Shown here: in pieces, positions 34,575 through 42,555 of the stretch | How the letters are laid out: each line of letters starts with the position of its first letter | Position numbering within the stretch: the stretch's first letter is position 1 | Assembly (NCBI GenBank): GCA_964458665.1 | Contig: CAYWOO010000192.1 | Span: 25,027 to 89,026 of the forward strand | Length of the DNA: 64,000 bases | DNA from: JANXYW01 sp964458665 | GTDB taxonomy: Bacteria > Chloroflexota > Dehalococcoidia > DSTF01 > JACRBR01 | Direction: 5' to 3' | Program-made: the position numbers and the translations under genes | The notes under the pieces: generated by a model | Told to the model about the DNA's origin: nothing | Database searches by the model: none | The model's input: only the letters and a program-made list of their open reading frames with translations

Positions 34575-35096
34575 ATGTCGAACGAAGATCCGATGGTGCT
34601 TGCGGCGCGCGGCGTGCTGGCGACGGCGCTCGCGGCGATACGCGGGTGCGTCGAGAGCGCGTCGCCGGAAGCGCTGAACTGGCGGCCCGGTGGCGATGAT
34701 ACGAGCTCGATCGCAGTGCTCGCCGTGCACTCGCTTGCCAGCACGCGCGGATGGTTGGCGCGAGCCACTGGTGCGCCGCGGCCGTATCGACATCGCGACG
34801 ATGAGTTCGCAGTGGTGGCGACGGACGCGGCATCGCTGCTGGTCACCTTCGACGAGATCGCGCGCGACTGCACGGCGCTGCTCGCGCAGCCGGTTTCCGT
34901 CGATTGGAACGCGATCCTGCCGGATGTCGAGCGTATTCCGGACGGCATGCAACTGCGCACGGCGTCGACGCCACCGGAGCGCGGCTCGCCCGAGGCGGTG
35001 TCCGCGGGATGGGCGCTGATTCACGCACTGGAGCATCTGCGCGAGCATGAGGGGCAGATGTTTCTGACGCGGCAGCTGTGGGATCGGCGGGCGTGA
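34575..35096 (+). CDS. DinB-like four-helix metal-binding protein
   Basis: A 173-residue helical protein of the DinB/YfiT superfamily, whose members bind a metal with three His and often act as thiol-dependent transferases. Candidate ligands are His in LAVHSLASTRGWLAR and the HxxxH pair in LIHALEHLREHEGQM. The start has a strong GGAGG 6 nt upstream of ATG 34575. The function cannot be inferred from its neighbours. A second, more distant DinB-like gene lies at 57919-58434. Confidence 0.75.
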   Translation: MSNEDPMVLAARGVLATALAAIRGCVESASPEALNWRPGGDDTSSIAVLAVHSLASTRGWLARATGAPRPYRHRDDEFAVVATDAASLLVTFDEIARDCTALLAQPVSVDWNAILPDVERIPDGMQLRTASTPPERGSPEAVSAGWALIHALEHLREHEGQMFLTRQLWDRRA

Positions 35097-35234
35097 CCTC
35101 ACCTCCGCGCTTCGCGACGGTCCTCTCCGCCCGGGGAGAGGAGGGCGACCGTGCGTACGCGAACGGACGTAAGACGTGTGCGTGCGTCATCGGCTGCATT
35201 ACGAGCAGGGCGGACACACAGGTCCGCCCGTACA
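35097..35234. repeat. CTCACCTCC element and TAGGGGCGGAC-type hairpin
   Basis: Palindromic element at 35097-35142 and a GGGCGGACACACAGGTCCGCCC hairpin at 35207-35234, upstream of folC. Confidence 0.8.
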
Positions 35235-35297
35235 GCGACCGATCGCGCACGCCATAGAGTTATGCGAAACGCTGCATAGTTGGTGACGGCGATCCGT

Positions 35298-35303
35298 TAG
35301 GCT
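35298..35303 (+). promoter_or_regulatory. -10 element TAGGCT before folC
   Basis: TAGGCT ends 5 nt before the GTG start of folC; no ribosome binding site is visible. Confidence 0.4.
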
Positions 35304-35308
35304 TCACG

Positions 35309-36694
35309 GTGAGTTTCGAGCGGTATCACGAAGCGGTGGACTATCTGCAGCGGCGGCTGTGGCACGAGCTGCCGATTGTGCCTGTCGAGCGGGCGTTGCA
35401 GGCGCGTATCCGGCAGGTGCTGGCGGAGTTCGGCGATCCTCAACTGGCGATGCCCGTCGTGCACGTTGGCGGCAGCGCGGGTAAGGGTTCGACGTCGACA
35501 ATGGTTGCTGCGATCTTGCAGGCCTCTGGTCTGCGGACGGGGCTGTACACATCGCCGCATCTGCAGACGTTCATCGAGCGCATCGCCATCGACGGGCGGT
35601 TGATCGCGCCGGATGAGTTCGCCGATACGGTGCTGGGGCTGGAGCCGCTGGTGCGGAAGATGCATCTCGACGTGCTCGATGGCGCCGGTTTCGGGCGGCC
35701 ATCGCTGGTGGAGGTGGCGTTCGCGACGGGCATGCGGCACTTCGCGAGCGAGCGGTGCGACGCGGCGGTCGTCGAAGTGGGGTTGGGCGGCCGCACCGAT
35801 TGCACCAACGTCTTTGACGAGAAGCGCGTGACCGTGTTGACGAACGTTGAGTTCGAGCATCGCGAGCGGCTGGGATGGACGCTGGAGTCGATCGCGCGCG
35901 CGAAGTCGGCGTTGATCCGCGGGCGCGAGATGGTCGTTGCGGGCTCGCTTCGTCGCGAGGCGATGGCGGTGATCGAAGCGCGATGCGCGGAGACGGGCGC
36001 GACGCTATGGCGGTTGGGGCGCGAGATCCGCGTGTCGCGGCACCCGGCGGGTGATGCGGGCGTAACGTTCGATGTGCGGACGCCGCTCGGCACGGTGCAC
36101 GGGCTGCAGACATTGCTGCTGGGCGATCATCAGATCACGAACGCTGCGCTGGCGGCGGCGGCGGCACTGGCGTCCTTCGGCGCATGTGGCGACGCGCAGG
36201 AGCGGACGATACGGTGCGGGCTGGCGGCGGCCCGGTTGAACGGCCGGTTGGAATGCATGCAGGAAGGGCCGCGCGTACTGCTCGATTCCGCGCACAATCC
36301 GGTGGAGGCGCAACATCTGGCGCGCACATTGCGCGCAGAGATGGCGCGACGCGGCGGGCGGCTGCACCTGGTGTGCGGGATTCTCGACGACAAGGATCAG
36401 GCATCGATGGTGCGCGCGCTGGCGCCTGTAGCGGCGCGCGTGACCGTGACACGGCCACCGCTGGTCGAGCGCGCGGGCGATCCTGCCCGGATGGTGGCGC
36501 TGTTCCAGAAGGTGCTTGGTGACGATGCGGTGACGTTGGAGGCGCATCCGCAACGCGCGGTGGATCGGGCGATTGCAGACGCCGCGGAGGGCGATGTGGT
36601 GTGCGTGACCGGATCGATGTTTCTTATTGGGGCTGTGCGCGCGCGGTGGGTGGCGGAAGAGCGGATTCTTGAAGCGCGGTCGGCGGCGTTGTAG
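35309..36694 (+). CDS. folC: Folylpolyglutamate synthase / dihydrofolate synthase
   Basis: FolC adds glutamate to dihydropteroate and to folates with ATP. The 461-residue Mur-ligase-fold protein has the P-loop VHVGGSAGKGSTSTM (the common form is GTNGKGS), then GLYTSPHLQTFIERI, VVEVGLGGRTDCTNVF, a NVEFEHRERLGWTLESIA motif where most homologs have DH, and the C-terminal LLDSAHNPVEAQHLA. The GTG start at 35309 is the only one that fits the family N-terminus. Small deviations in the P-loop and DSAHNP do not affect key Lys, Ser and His. Confidence 0.93.
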   Translation: MSFERYHEAVDYLQRRLWHELPIVPVERALQARIRQVLAEFGDPQLAMPVVHVGGSAGKGSTSTMVAAILQASGLRTGLYTSPHLQTFIERIAIDGRLIAPDEFADTVLGLEPLVRKMHLDVLDGAGFGRPSLVEVAFATGMRHFASERCDAAVVEVGLGGRTDCTNVFDEKRVTVLTNVEFEHRERLGWTLESIARAKSALIRGREMVVAGSLRREAMAVIEARCAETGATLWRLGREIRVSRHPAGDAGVTFDVRTPLGTVHGLQTLLLGDHQITNAALAAAAALASFGACGDAQERTIRCGLAAARLNGRLECMQEGPRVLLDSAHNPVEAQHLARTLRAEMARRGGRLHLVCGILDDKDQASMVRALAPVAARVTVTRPPLVERAGDPARMVALFQKVLGDDAVTLEAHPQRAVDRAIADAAEGDVVCVTGSMFLIGAVRARWVAEERILEARSAAL

Positions 36695-36702
36695 GCGGCG
36701 GG

Positions 36703-36741
36703 CCTCACCCCGACCCTCTCCGCCGGGCGGAGAGGGAGAAC
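36703..36741. repeat. Short CTCACCCCGACCCTCTCCGCC element
   Basis: A compact copy with the CTCTCCGCC/GGCGGAGAG stem, between folC and the nitroreductase gene. Confidence 0.8.
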
Positions 36742-36783
36742 GTATTGGGATCGACGTTCGGCGAACGTACGAAAGGACGTGCG

Positions 36784-37398
36784 ATGGATTTCTTTGAGGT
36801 AGCGAATACGCAGCGGGCGATGCGGCGGCTGCACAGCGATCCGATTCCGGATGCGGAGCTGTGGAAGATCCTCGATGCGGCGACGAAGGCGCCGAACGGC
36901 GGCAACCGGCAGCCGTGGAACTTCGTCGTGGTGCGCGATGCGGAGGTGAAAACGAAGATCGCCGGGTGGTACCTGGAGGCGTGGAACAAGATGTACGGCG
37001 GCGCGCTGAAGGATGCCATGCTTGCCGACGTGAACATGGCGAAGACGTTCCGATCCGCCGACTACCTGGCGAACCACATGGCCGACGTGCCGGTGCTGGT
37101 GCTGGCGACGATCAAGAAAGACATGGTCGCCATCGGGCCGACGTTGGGCGCATCGATCTATCCGGCCGTGCAGAACCTGATGCTGGCGGCGCGCGCGCTG
37201 GGGCTCGGAACGGCGCTGACGACGCTGCACAAGATGCATGAGGACGACGTGAAGGCGCTGCTTGGCATCCCTGACGACGTCGAGACGATGGCGCTGATCC
37301 CGATCGGCCGGCCGAAGGGCGAGTTCGGTCCGGTGCGGCGGTTGCCAGCCGAAAAGGTCGTGTACTGGGACGGCTGGGGCAAGCAGCGCACTCGCTGA
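36784..37398 (+). CDS. Nitroreductase-family FMN oxidoreductase
   Basis: A 204-residue FMN-binding protein. The N-terminal FMN motif is ANTQRAMRRLHSDPI and the NGGNRQPWNFVVV phosphate loop; the C-terminal part has IYPAVQNLMLAARALGLGTA and IPIGRPKGEFGPVRR. It should reduce nitro groups, quinones or enones with NAD(P)H. AAAGGA precedes the ATG at 36784. A TetR-type regulator follows 50 nt downstream on the same strand and could control it. Confidence 0.9.
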   Translation: MDFFEVANTQRAMRRLHSDPIPDAELWKILDAATKAPNGGNRQPWNFVVVRDAEVKTKIAGWYLEAWNKMYGGALKDAMLADVNMAKTFRSADYLANHMADVPVLVLATIKKDMVAIGPTLGASIYPAVQNLMLAARALGLGTALTTLHKMHEDDVKALLGIPDDVETMALIPIGRPKGEFGPVRRLPAEKVVYWDGWGKQRTR

Positions 37399-37448
37399 GC
37401 GAACCGCCGGCGCGGCGGAATCGTACGTGTGTTGGGGGGCAGAGAGGA

Positions 37449-38066
37449 ATGGCGGGCATGACCCGTCCGTACAGGCTGGGCAAGCGCGCGGAGCAGGCAG
37501 CGCACACGCGGCAGCGCATTATCGATGCGGGGCGCGATCTCATCATAGAAGGTGGCATCGGCGAAGCGAGCCTGGACGCTATCGCGCGGCGTGCCGGTTC
37601 GACGCGCACGACCATCTACGATCAGTTCGGTTCGCGCCAGGAGTTGCTGCTGGCCGTCATGAATGACGCCCTGGACCGCGCAGACGTGCGCGAAGTACGG
37701 AAGGCGTTGCAGCTTCGCGATCCGGTGCAGGCGATGCGGCGGACGATCCGAGCATCGTGCCGGTTCTGGGCGGGGGGCCACATACTGTTCGCGCAGGCAA
37801 AGGCGTTGGCGCTGGTGGATGCAGAGTTGGCAGCGATCGACGCGATCAAGGAAGGCGTGCGGCGCGGGCATATCACGAATCTGACGGGCCGCCTCAACGA
37901 CGGCGGCTGTCTGCGGGCGGGCTGCTCCAGGCGTGCAGCGCTGGACACGCTGCTGTTCGTGACGAGCTTCGAGACGTTCGATCAGCTGCACGGGCGGTCT
38001 GGGATGTCGGTGGACGCAACAGCAGCGGCGCTCGTCGATATGGCGTCGCGGGAGTTGTTGGGGTAG
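37449..38066 (+). CDS. TetR/AcrR-family regulator
   Basis: A 205-residue repressor. The N-terminal HTH is TRQRIIDAGRDLIIEGG followed by ASLDAIARRAGSTRTTIYDQFGSRQELL, the standard TetR recognition helix. The C-terminal ligand domain is helical and contains two Cys in a short loop (GGCLRAGCS), which might respond to metal or thiol stress. An AGAGAGG site is 2-8 nt upstream. The nitroreductase in front is the most likely target. Confidence 0.88.
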   Translation: MAGMTRPYRLGKRAEQAAHTRQRIIDAGRDLIIEGGIGEASLDAIARRAGSTRTTIYDQFGSRQELLLAVMNDALDRADVREVRKALQLRDPVQAMRRTIRASCRFWAGGHILFAQAKALALVDAELAAIDAIKEGVRRGHITNLTGRLNDGGCLRAGCSRRAALDTLLFVTSFETFDQLHGRSGMSVDATAAALVDMASRELLG

Positions 38067-38074
38067 GAGGGAAA

Positions 38075-38294
38075 CCTCACCCCGACCCTCTCCGCCTCTC
38101 CTGCGGCGAGCAGGCCGGCGGAGAGGGGGACGACGCCATGCGCCCGGACGTGCAGGTGTACTGCGTCGATCCGGCGCCGGACTCACAGCCGAGGACGGCT
38201 ATGCCACCACGCTTCGCGTCTTGTGATCGGGCGTCGATGCTTGAACTTACGCTGGCCGCCTGACGAGACGGGCGGGGCGCCCGCGCTCCATTCT
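38075..38294. repeat. Three repeat types upstream of the thioredoxin-fusion gene
   Basis: A CTCACCCC element (38075-38128), a GACTCACAGCCGAGGACGGC element (38176-38217) whose inverted copy is at 62305-62345, and a GACGGGCGGGGCGCCCGC element (38267-38294). No gene is seen. Confidence 0.8.
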
Positions 38295-38364
38295 GAGTGT
38301 CGGCCGCACTGGTCGAGCCGCCGGTTGGCTGATGCCGCGCGCGCTTGCTACGGTGTCGCACACG

Positions 38365-39951
38365 ATGGCTGATTCGCTTCCGCACTTTTCGCTTGCTGAT
38401 GCTGCCGGCGCCGCGCGTGCGTTTCCTGCGGGACGGCATGCGTTGCTCTGCTTTGTGAAGCAGGACTGCCCGACGTGCGTACTGACGCTGCCGTTGATTG
38501 AGGCGGCGCATCGCGCGTTCGGCCGGGCGATCGATGTGTGGGCGATCTCCCAGGACGACGCGGCGGCTCGTGTAGCGGTGGCTAAAGCGCACGGTCTTAC
38601 GATGCCGCTGCTGGACGATTCCGCGCTGGCGGTTTCGTTCGCGCACGACCTCGATACGGTACCGACGATCATCCTCGCGGACGGCACGGGCACGGAGCTG
38701 CGCCGGTTCGTTGGGTTTGGGAGGTCGGACTGGCAAGAACTGTACGGCGAGCTTGCTGCGATCAGCGGCGTCGCGACGCCAGAGATCGACTGGTCGTCGT
38801 ATCCGGAGATGCGGCCGGGTTGCGGATCGAAATTCGTCGATCCGGCGATTGCTGAGCGACTGCTCGCCGAGTCGTCGGGGAGCCCGCTGCGGGCGCGTCG
38901 CATCGAGATCGCGGACTCGGACGATGTGTTCGAGTTCATGTTCGACCAGGGGCTGACGGATGGGCTGCCTGTGGTGCCGCCGACGCCGGAGCGCGTGCTG
39001 CACATGCTGGCCGGCACGAAGCGCGCCGCCCAGGACGTCGTGGCGATCGTGCCGCCGAACATGGCGCCGGCGACGGTCGAGAAGGTCGCCGTGAACGCGG
39101 TGATGGCGGGCTGCACGCCGGAGTATCTGCCCGTCGTCATCGCCGCGCTGGAAGCCGTGTGCACCGATGAGTTCAACATCCACGGCGTCAACTCCACGAC
39201 GTGGGGTGCGACGCCGACTCTGGTCGTGAACGGGCCGATCCGCCACCGCATCGGCATGAACATGGGGCTGAACGCGCTCGGCCAGGGCAACCGCGCCAAC
39301 TCGACGATCGGGCGCGCGCTGAAGCTCGTGCTGCGCAACGTCGGTGGCGCGAAGCCGTCCGGCACCGAGCGGCCGACGTTGGGCTGGCCGGGGCGCATCA
39401 CGTCGTGCTTCGCCGAATGGGAGGAGCGCAGCCCATGGGAGCCGCTGCACGTCGAGCGCGGCTTTCGCGCGGACGAGAACGTTGTCACCGTGATCGCGAC
39501 GGAGGGGCCGCATCAGATCGCCGACCAGGTGTCGCGCACGGCGCACGCGCTGGGCGGCAGCATCGGCCTGGGGCTGGAAGCGTTCTGGCACCCGAAGAGC
39601 CACAACCAGGGCGACATCTTGCTGGTGATCTGTCCGGAGCACGCCGACACGCTCGCTCGCGACGGCTGGACGAAGGCCGATCTACGCGCGCGCATTCAGC
39701 AGATCACGTCGCGACCCATGCGGGACCTGCTCGGCGATGACGAAAGCGGCGAGGGGCACCAGCGAAGCTGGTACGGCGCGGCGGGCCCGACGGAGGCACA
39801 GCTTGCGACGCTCGTGCCGAAGTTCCGCGCGCCAGAGTACATTCACATCGCCGTCGCCGGCAGCGAAGCGGGCAAGTTCTCGACAGCGTACGGCGGCTGG
39901 GTGCTGGCGCCGATCGGGTCGAACCCTGTGAGTCGCAAGATCGAGGGCTGA
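38365..39951 (+). CDS. Thioredoxin-like domain fused to a TDGLPVVPPT-type domain
   Basis: A 528-residue two-part protein. Residues 1-125 form a peroxiredoxin/thioredoxin-like domain with the redox pair CPTC (CFVKQDCPTCVLTLP) and cis-Pro (DTVPTIIL). After a linker with GCGSK comes a larger domain starting TDGLPVVPPTPERV and continuing through GVNSTTWGATPTLVVNGPI and GWVLAPIGSNPVSRK. I recall this type next to UGSC proteins, but its reaction is unknown to me. ATG at 38365 is preferred over 38332 because it starts the domain directly. The UGSC selenoprotein gene lies 193 nt downstream. Confidence 0.75.
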   Translation: MADSLPHFSLADAAGAARAFPAGRHALLCFVKQDCPTCVLTLPLIEAAHRAFGRAIDVWAISQDDAAARVAVAKAHGLTMPLLDDSALAVSFAHDLDTVPTIILADGTGTELRRFVGFGRSDWQELYGELAAISGVATPEIDWSSYPEMRPGCGSKFVDPAIAERLLAESSGSPLRARRIEIADSDDVFEFMFDQGLTDGLPVVPPTPERVLHMLAGTKRAAQDVVAIVPPNMAPATVEKVAVNAVMAGCTPEYLPVVIAALEAVCTDEFNIHGVNSTTWGATPTLVVNGPIRHRIGMNMGLNALGQGNRANSTIGRALKLVLRNVGGAKPSGTERPTLGWPGRITSCFAEWEERSPWEPLHVERGFRADENVVTVIATEGPHQIADQVSRTAHALGGSIGLGLEAFWHPKSHNQGDILLVICPEHADTLARDGWTKADLRARIQQITSRPMRDLLGDDESGEGHQRSWYGAAGPTEAQLATLVPKFRAPEYIHIAVAGSEAGKFSTAYGGWVLAPIGSNPVSRKIEG

Positions 39952-39952
39952 C

Positions 39953-40060
39953 GGTTCACCGCGGAGCCGCGGAGAGCACAGAGGAGGATTGGGGTTCGCC
40001 GCGGGGCCCGCAGAGAGCACTGAGGATAAGCCGTTGAGGCGGCCCTGCGTGGCCGCCCGC
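39953..40060. repeat. Two TTCACCGCGGAG-type repeats and a GGCGGCC hairpin
   Basis: Repeats related to TTCACCGCGGAGCCGCGGAG lie at 39953-39985 and 39991-40022, and a GAGGCGGCCCTGCGTGGCCGCCC hairpin at 40036-40060. Confidence 0.7.
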
Positions 40061-40144
40061 GGCGTGCGAATTGGTAGTTGCGTTCGCACCCGATGCGGGC
40101 GTAGGTTTAGCGCACGACGTGACGCGAACGAAACGGAGAACACG

Positions 40145-40666
40145 ATGACAACTATCATCCTCGACCCGACGGACGAGCGGGTGCCGGTGCGCCGGGCGCT
40201 GACGGCGCGGCCGGAATCGATCACTGGCACCGTAGCGCTGCTGGATATCGGCAAGCCGCGGGGGAACGTGCTGATCGATCGGTTGCAGGTGCGGTTGGCC
40301 GACCGGCTGCCTGGCGTGGAGCTCAAGCGGTATCGCAAGCCGACGTTCACAAAGCCGGCGCCGGATGAGCTGCGCCGCCAGATCGCAAAGGAGTGCGGCT
40401 TCGTTATCGAAGCGCTTGCCGATTGAGGCTCCTGCACAACGTGCAGTGTGCACGACAGCGTCTGGTTCGAAATCAATAGCAGGCCCACGGTGTTCATCGC
40501 GTCGTCGGAGTTCGTCGAGGCCGCGGACGCGCAGGCGGTCGCGCTCGGGCTGCCCGAGGTGCGCCGTATCTTCGTGCCGCATCCGATCCAGGACGCGACG
40601 GACGATGAGATGCGCGCGAAGGCGGATGCGATCGTGGAGCAGATCATCGAGGCGTTAGTGGACTAG
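40145..40666 (+). CDS. UGSC-family selenoprotein, TGA at 40424-40426 read as Sec94
   Basis: Two open frames in the same reading frame are separated by one TGA. Read through as selenocysteine they give a 173-residue protein with the motif EALADUGSCTTCSVHD, the defining Sec-Gly-Ser-Cys of the UGSC (seleno)protein family. Both flanks belong to that family: LDIGKPRGNVLIDRLQVRL and YRKPTFTKPAPDELRRQIA before, VFIASSEFVEAADAQAVALG and HPIQDATDDEMRAKAD after. A hairpin follows the TGA at once. The start ATG 40145 has GGAGA upstream. A stop at TGA would remove the active site and leave an N-terminal fragment. Its enzymatic role is not established; the gene in front codes for a thioredoxin-fusion protein. 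Confidence 0.85.
40427..40456 (+). promoter_or_regulatory. Candidate bacterial SECIS element
   Basis: Just after the TGA, CTGCAC pairs with GTGCAG around a 3-nt loop (40432-40446). Alternatively TGCAC (40433-40437) pairs with GTGCA (40448-40452) around a 10-nt loop centred about 16 nt from the TGA, which better fits bacterial SECIS spacing. Which fold forms is not decidable by eye. Confidence 0.5.
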
Positions 40667-40711
40667 GGGTGGTGGAACCGCAGATCGCGCGGATCTCGCG
40701 GAGAGGGGACG

Positions 40712-40740
40712 ACAGGCGGGGCGCCCGCGCTCCATTTTGC
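40712..40740. repeat. GGCGGGGCGCCCGCGCTCCATTTT element
   Basis: A GCGGGGCGCCCGC-palindrome copy; relatives are at 38267-38294, 45337-45364 (inverted) and 46102-46128 (inverted). Confidence 0.75.
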
Positions 40741-40806
40741 GGGTCGCTTTGTGCGCGGGATTGCTGCGGCTCTCGCTATCTCTAGTCGCGACGCGGGGAG
40801 AGTGCG

Positions 40807-41606
40807 ATGGACAACGATGATCAACAGCGCGTTGCGGCGGGCTACAACGCCGTGTATGCGGCCATTCCGAAGAGTCCCACCTTGGCGCGCATCTGGCGCG
40901 AGCACGCTCTCGGGGATGACTATCCGGCGGGGTTCGAGCACATCAGCTTCGTCACGCTTGCAGAGCTCGGCACGATCGCGAGCGAGTTGCGGCTCGATGC
41001 CAACTCGGCGTTTGTTGATCTGGCTTGCGGCTTGGGGGGACCGGGGCTGTGGGTTGCTCGCGAGACGGGGGCGCAGCTCACGGGCATCGATCTGTCGTCG
41101 GTGGCGGTGGCCGGCGCGCGCGAACCCGCAGCCGGGTTGGGGCTGTCGGGCGTCGCGCAGTTCTCCGGTGGCACATTTGCAGAGACTGGCCTGAAGGCTG
41201 CGCGTTCAAGGGCGCGATGAGCTGTGACGCGCTGCAGTACGCGCCGGACAAACAGGCGGCGCTGAACGAGGCCGCGCGCATCCTCCGCCCCGGTGGACGA
41301 CTCGTCTTCGCGTGCTTCGAATTCGACGCAGCGCGAGTGGCCGGTCTTCCTGTGCTCGGCACGGACCCGGTCGGTGACTATCGACCGTTGCTCGAACGGG
41401 CAGGCTTCGATGTATCGAGCTACGCCGAGACGCCGGGCTGGCGCGAACGACTGACGGCGGCGTATCAGGGCATCGCCGATGCGAAGACGTCGCTTGGAGA
41501 CGAGATGGGCGTCGCGGCGTATTCCTCGCTGCTTGGCGAGGTGGCGCTCACGCTGCAGATACAGCCGTACCGAAGTCGCGTGCTCGTTTCGGCAACCAGA
41601 CGCTAG
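40807..41606 (+). pseudogene. SAM-dependent methyltransferase, frameshifted
   Basis: The first part (to about 41185) has the class I SAM site FVDLACGLGGPGLWVARETG and ITGIDLSS-like acidic loop. The second part, in another frame, continues the fold with GAMSCDALQYAPDKQAAL and AARILRPGGRLVFACFEFD. The frames join near 41185-41190 (after TFAETGL), where one base seems to be missing. The halves together give a normal-length 266-residue methyltransferase with GGGGAGAG before the ATG. Either a real disruption or a sequence error. Substrate unknown. Confidence 0.8.
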
Positions 41607-41715
41607 GTGGCACGGGCTGTCGTTATATGCGCGGGGAGTCGGGCATGCAGCGAGGCATCGGTGGGCAGCACGCGTTTGATGTCGTACGTCTGTGGTTCCG
41701 CCGCCCCAAACTCGC

Positions 41716-41721
41716 TACCCT
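41716..41721 (+). promoter_or_regulatory. -10 element TACCCT before the MBL-fold gene
   Basis: TACCCT ends 6 nt before the ATG at 41728; no ribosome binding site is present. Confidence 0.45.
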
Positions 41722-41727
41722 CTCCGC

Positions 41728-42366
41728 ATGGAAATCACCTGGCTTGGACACTGCTGCTTCCGCATCCGTGCGAAGGAAGCCACTGTCGTTACCGATCCGT
41801 GCGACAAGACCACCGGCTACAGCCTGGGCCGCCCGACCGGCGACCTCGTGACGGTCAGCATCGATGACCCCTCGCACAACTACGTCGCTGGCGTCGCCGG
41901 CGACCCGCGCGTCATCGACGGCCCGGGCGAGTTCGAGATCGCCGGCGCGTCCGTCGTCGGCGTCACCACGTATCGAGACAAAGAGAAGGCCGCGGGCGCC
42001 GGCCGCAACGTCGCGTTTGTTATCGAGCTGGAGGATCTGCGGATCTGTCATCTCGGCGGCATCGGCCATGTGCCAACGTCGGACCAGGTGGAGCAGATCG
42101 GCAACATCGACATTCTGCTCGTCCCGGTAGGCGGCGGCAATGCGCTGGATGCGCCGCCTGCGGCCGAGACGGTGAGCCTCCTCGAGCCGAAACTGGTCAT
42201 TCCCATGCACTTCAAGACGGACATCGAGAAGCGCCCACTCGACCCGATCGACCGATTCCTGAAGGAGATGGGCGCCAAGTCCAGCGAGACCCACGCCAAG
42301 ATCGCCGTCACCCGCAGCTCGCTGCCCGAGGAGACGCAGGTCCTCATTCTGGACTACAAACGCTAA
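41728..42366 (+). CDS. MBL-fold metal-dependent hydrolase (UlaG/YtkL-like)
   Basis: A 212-residue metallo-beta-lactamase-fold protein of the short UPF0173/UlaG type. The N-terminus ITWLGHCCFRIRAKEATVV is characteristic; later ligands are in DGPGEFEIAGASVVG, CHLGGIGHVPTSDQ and the C-terminal VIPMHFKTD. The classical HxHxDH motif is not seen, as is usual for this subgroup (SHNY in its place). It may hydrolyse a lactone or phosphodiester; substrate unknown. The leaderless start and a terminator after it on the opposite gene suggest a single-gene unit. Confidence 0.85.
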   Translation: MEITWLGHCCFRIRAKEATVVTDPCDKTTGYSLGRPTGDLVTVSIDDPSHNYVAGVAGDPRVIDGPGEFEIAGASVVGVTTYRDKEKAAGAGRNVAFVIELEDLRICHLGGIGHVPTSDQVEQIGNIDILLVPVGGGNALDAPPAAETVSLLEPKLVIPMHFKTDIEKRPLDPIDRFLKEMGAKSSETHAKIAVTRSSLPEETQVLILDYKR

Positions 42367-42507
42367 GCGCCGAACTGGCCCGGAGCGCGGGCATTCAACC
42401 CGCGTCATACGACGCACGCCGCTCGTACCAACCCGCCAGCCGCGATGTCGAGGCCGTTTACCTCATACCACCCCAACCAGCCTCCGTGTCCTCTGTGGCG
42501 AAAAAGA

Positions 42508-42532
42508 AAAGCCCGGACGCTATCCGGGCTTT
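42508..42532 (-). terminator. Rho-independent terminator of the LysM/M23 gene
   Basis: AAAGCCCGGA and TCCGGGCTTT form a 10-bp stem around a 5-nt loop. On the minus strand the stem runs into TTTTCTTTTT, so it terminates the peptidase gene that ends at 42556; it may also stop plus-strand transcripts. Confidence 0.85.
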
Positions 42533-42555
42533 CTTCCTTCAATGAGCAGTGGCCG

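Noticed and set aside
41218..41220. Second in-frame TGA as selenocysteine in the methyltransferase
   Set aside because: The sequence after this TGA in the same frame is not protein-like; the methyltransferase continues in another frame, so it is a frameshift.
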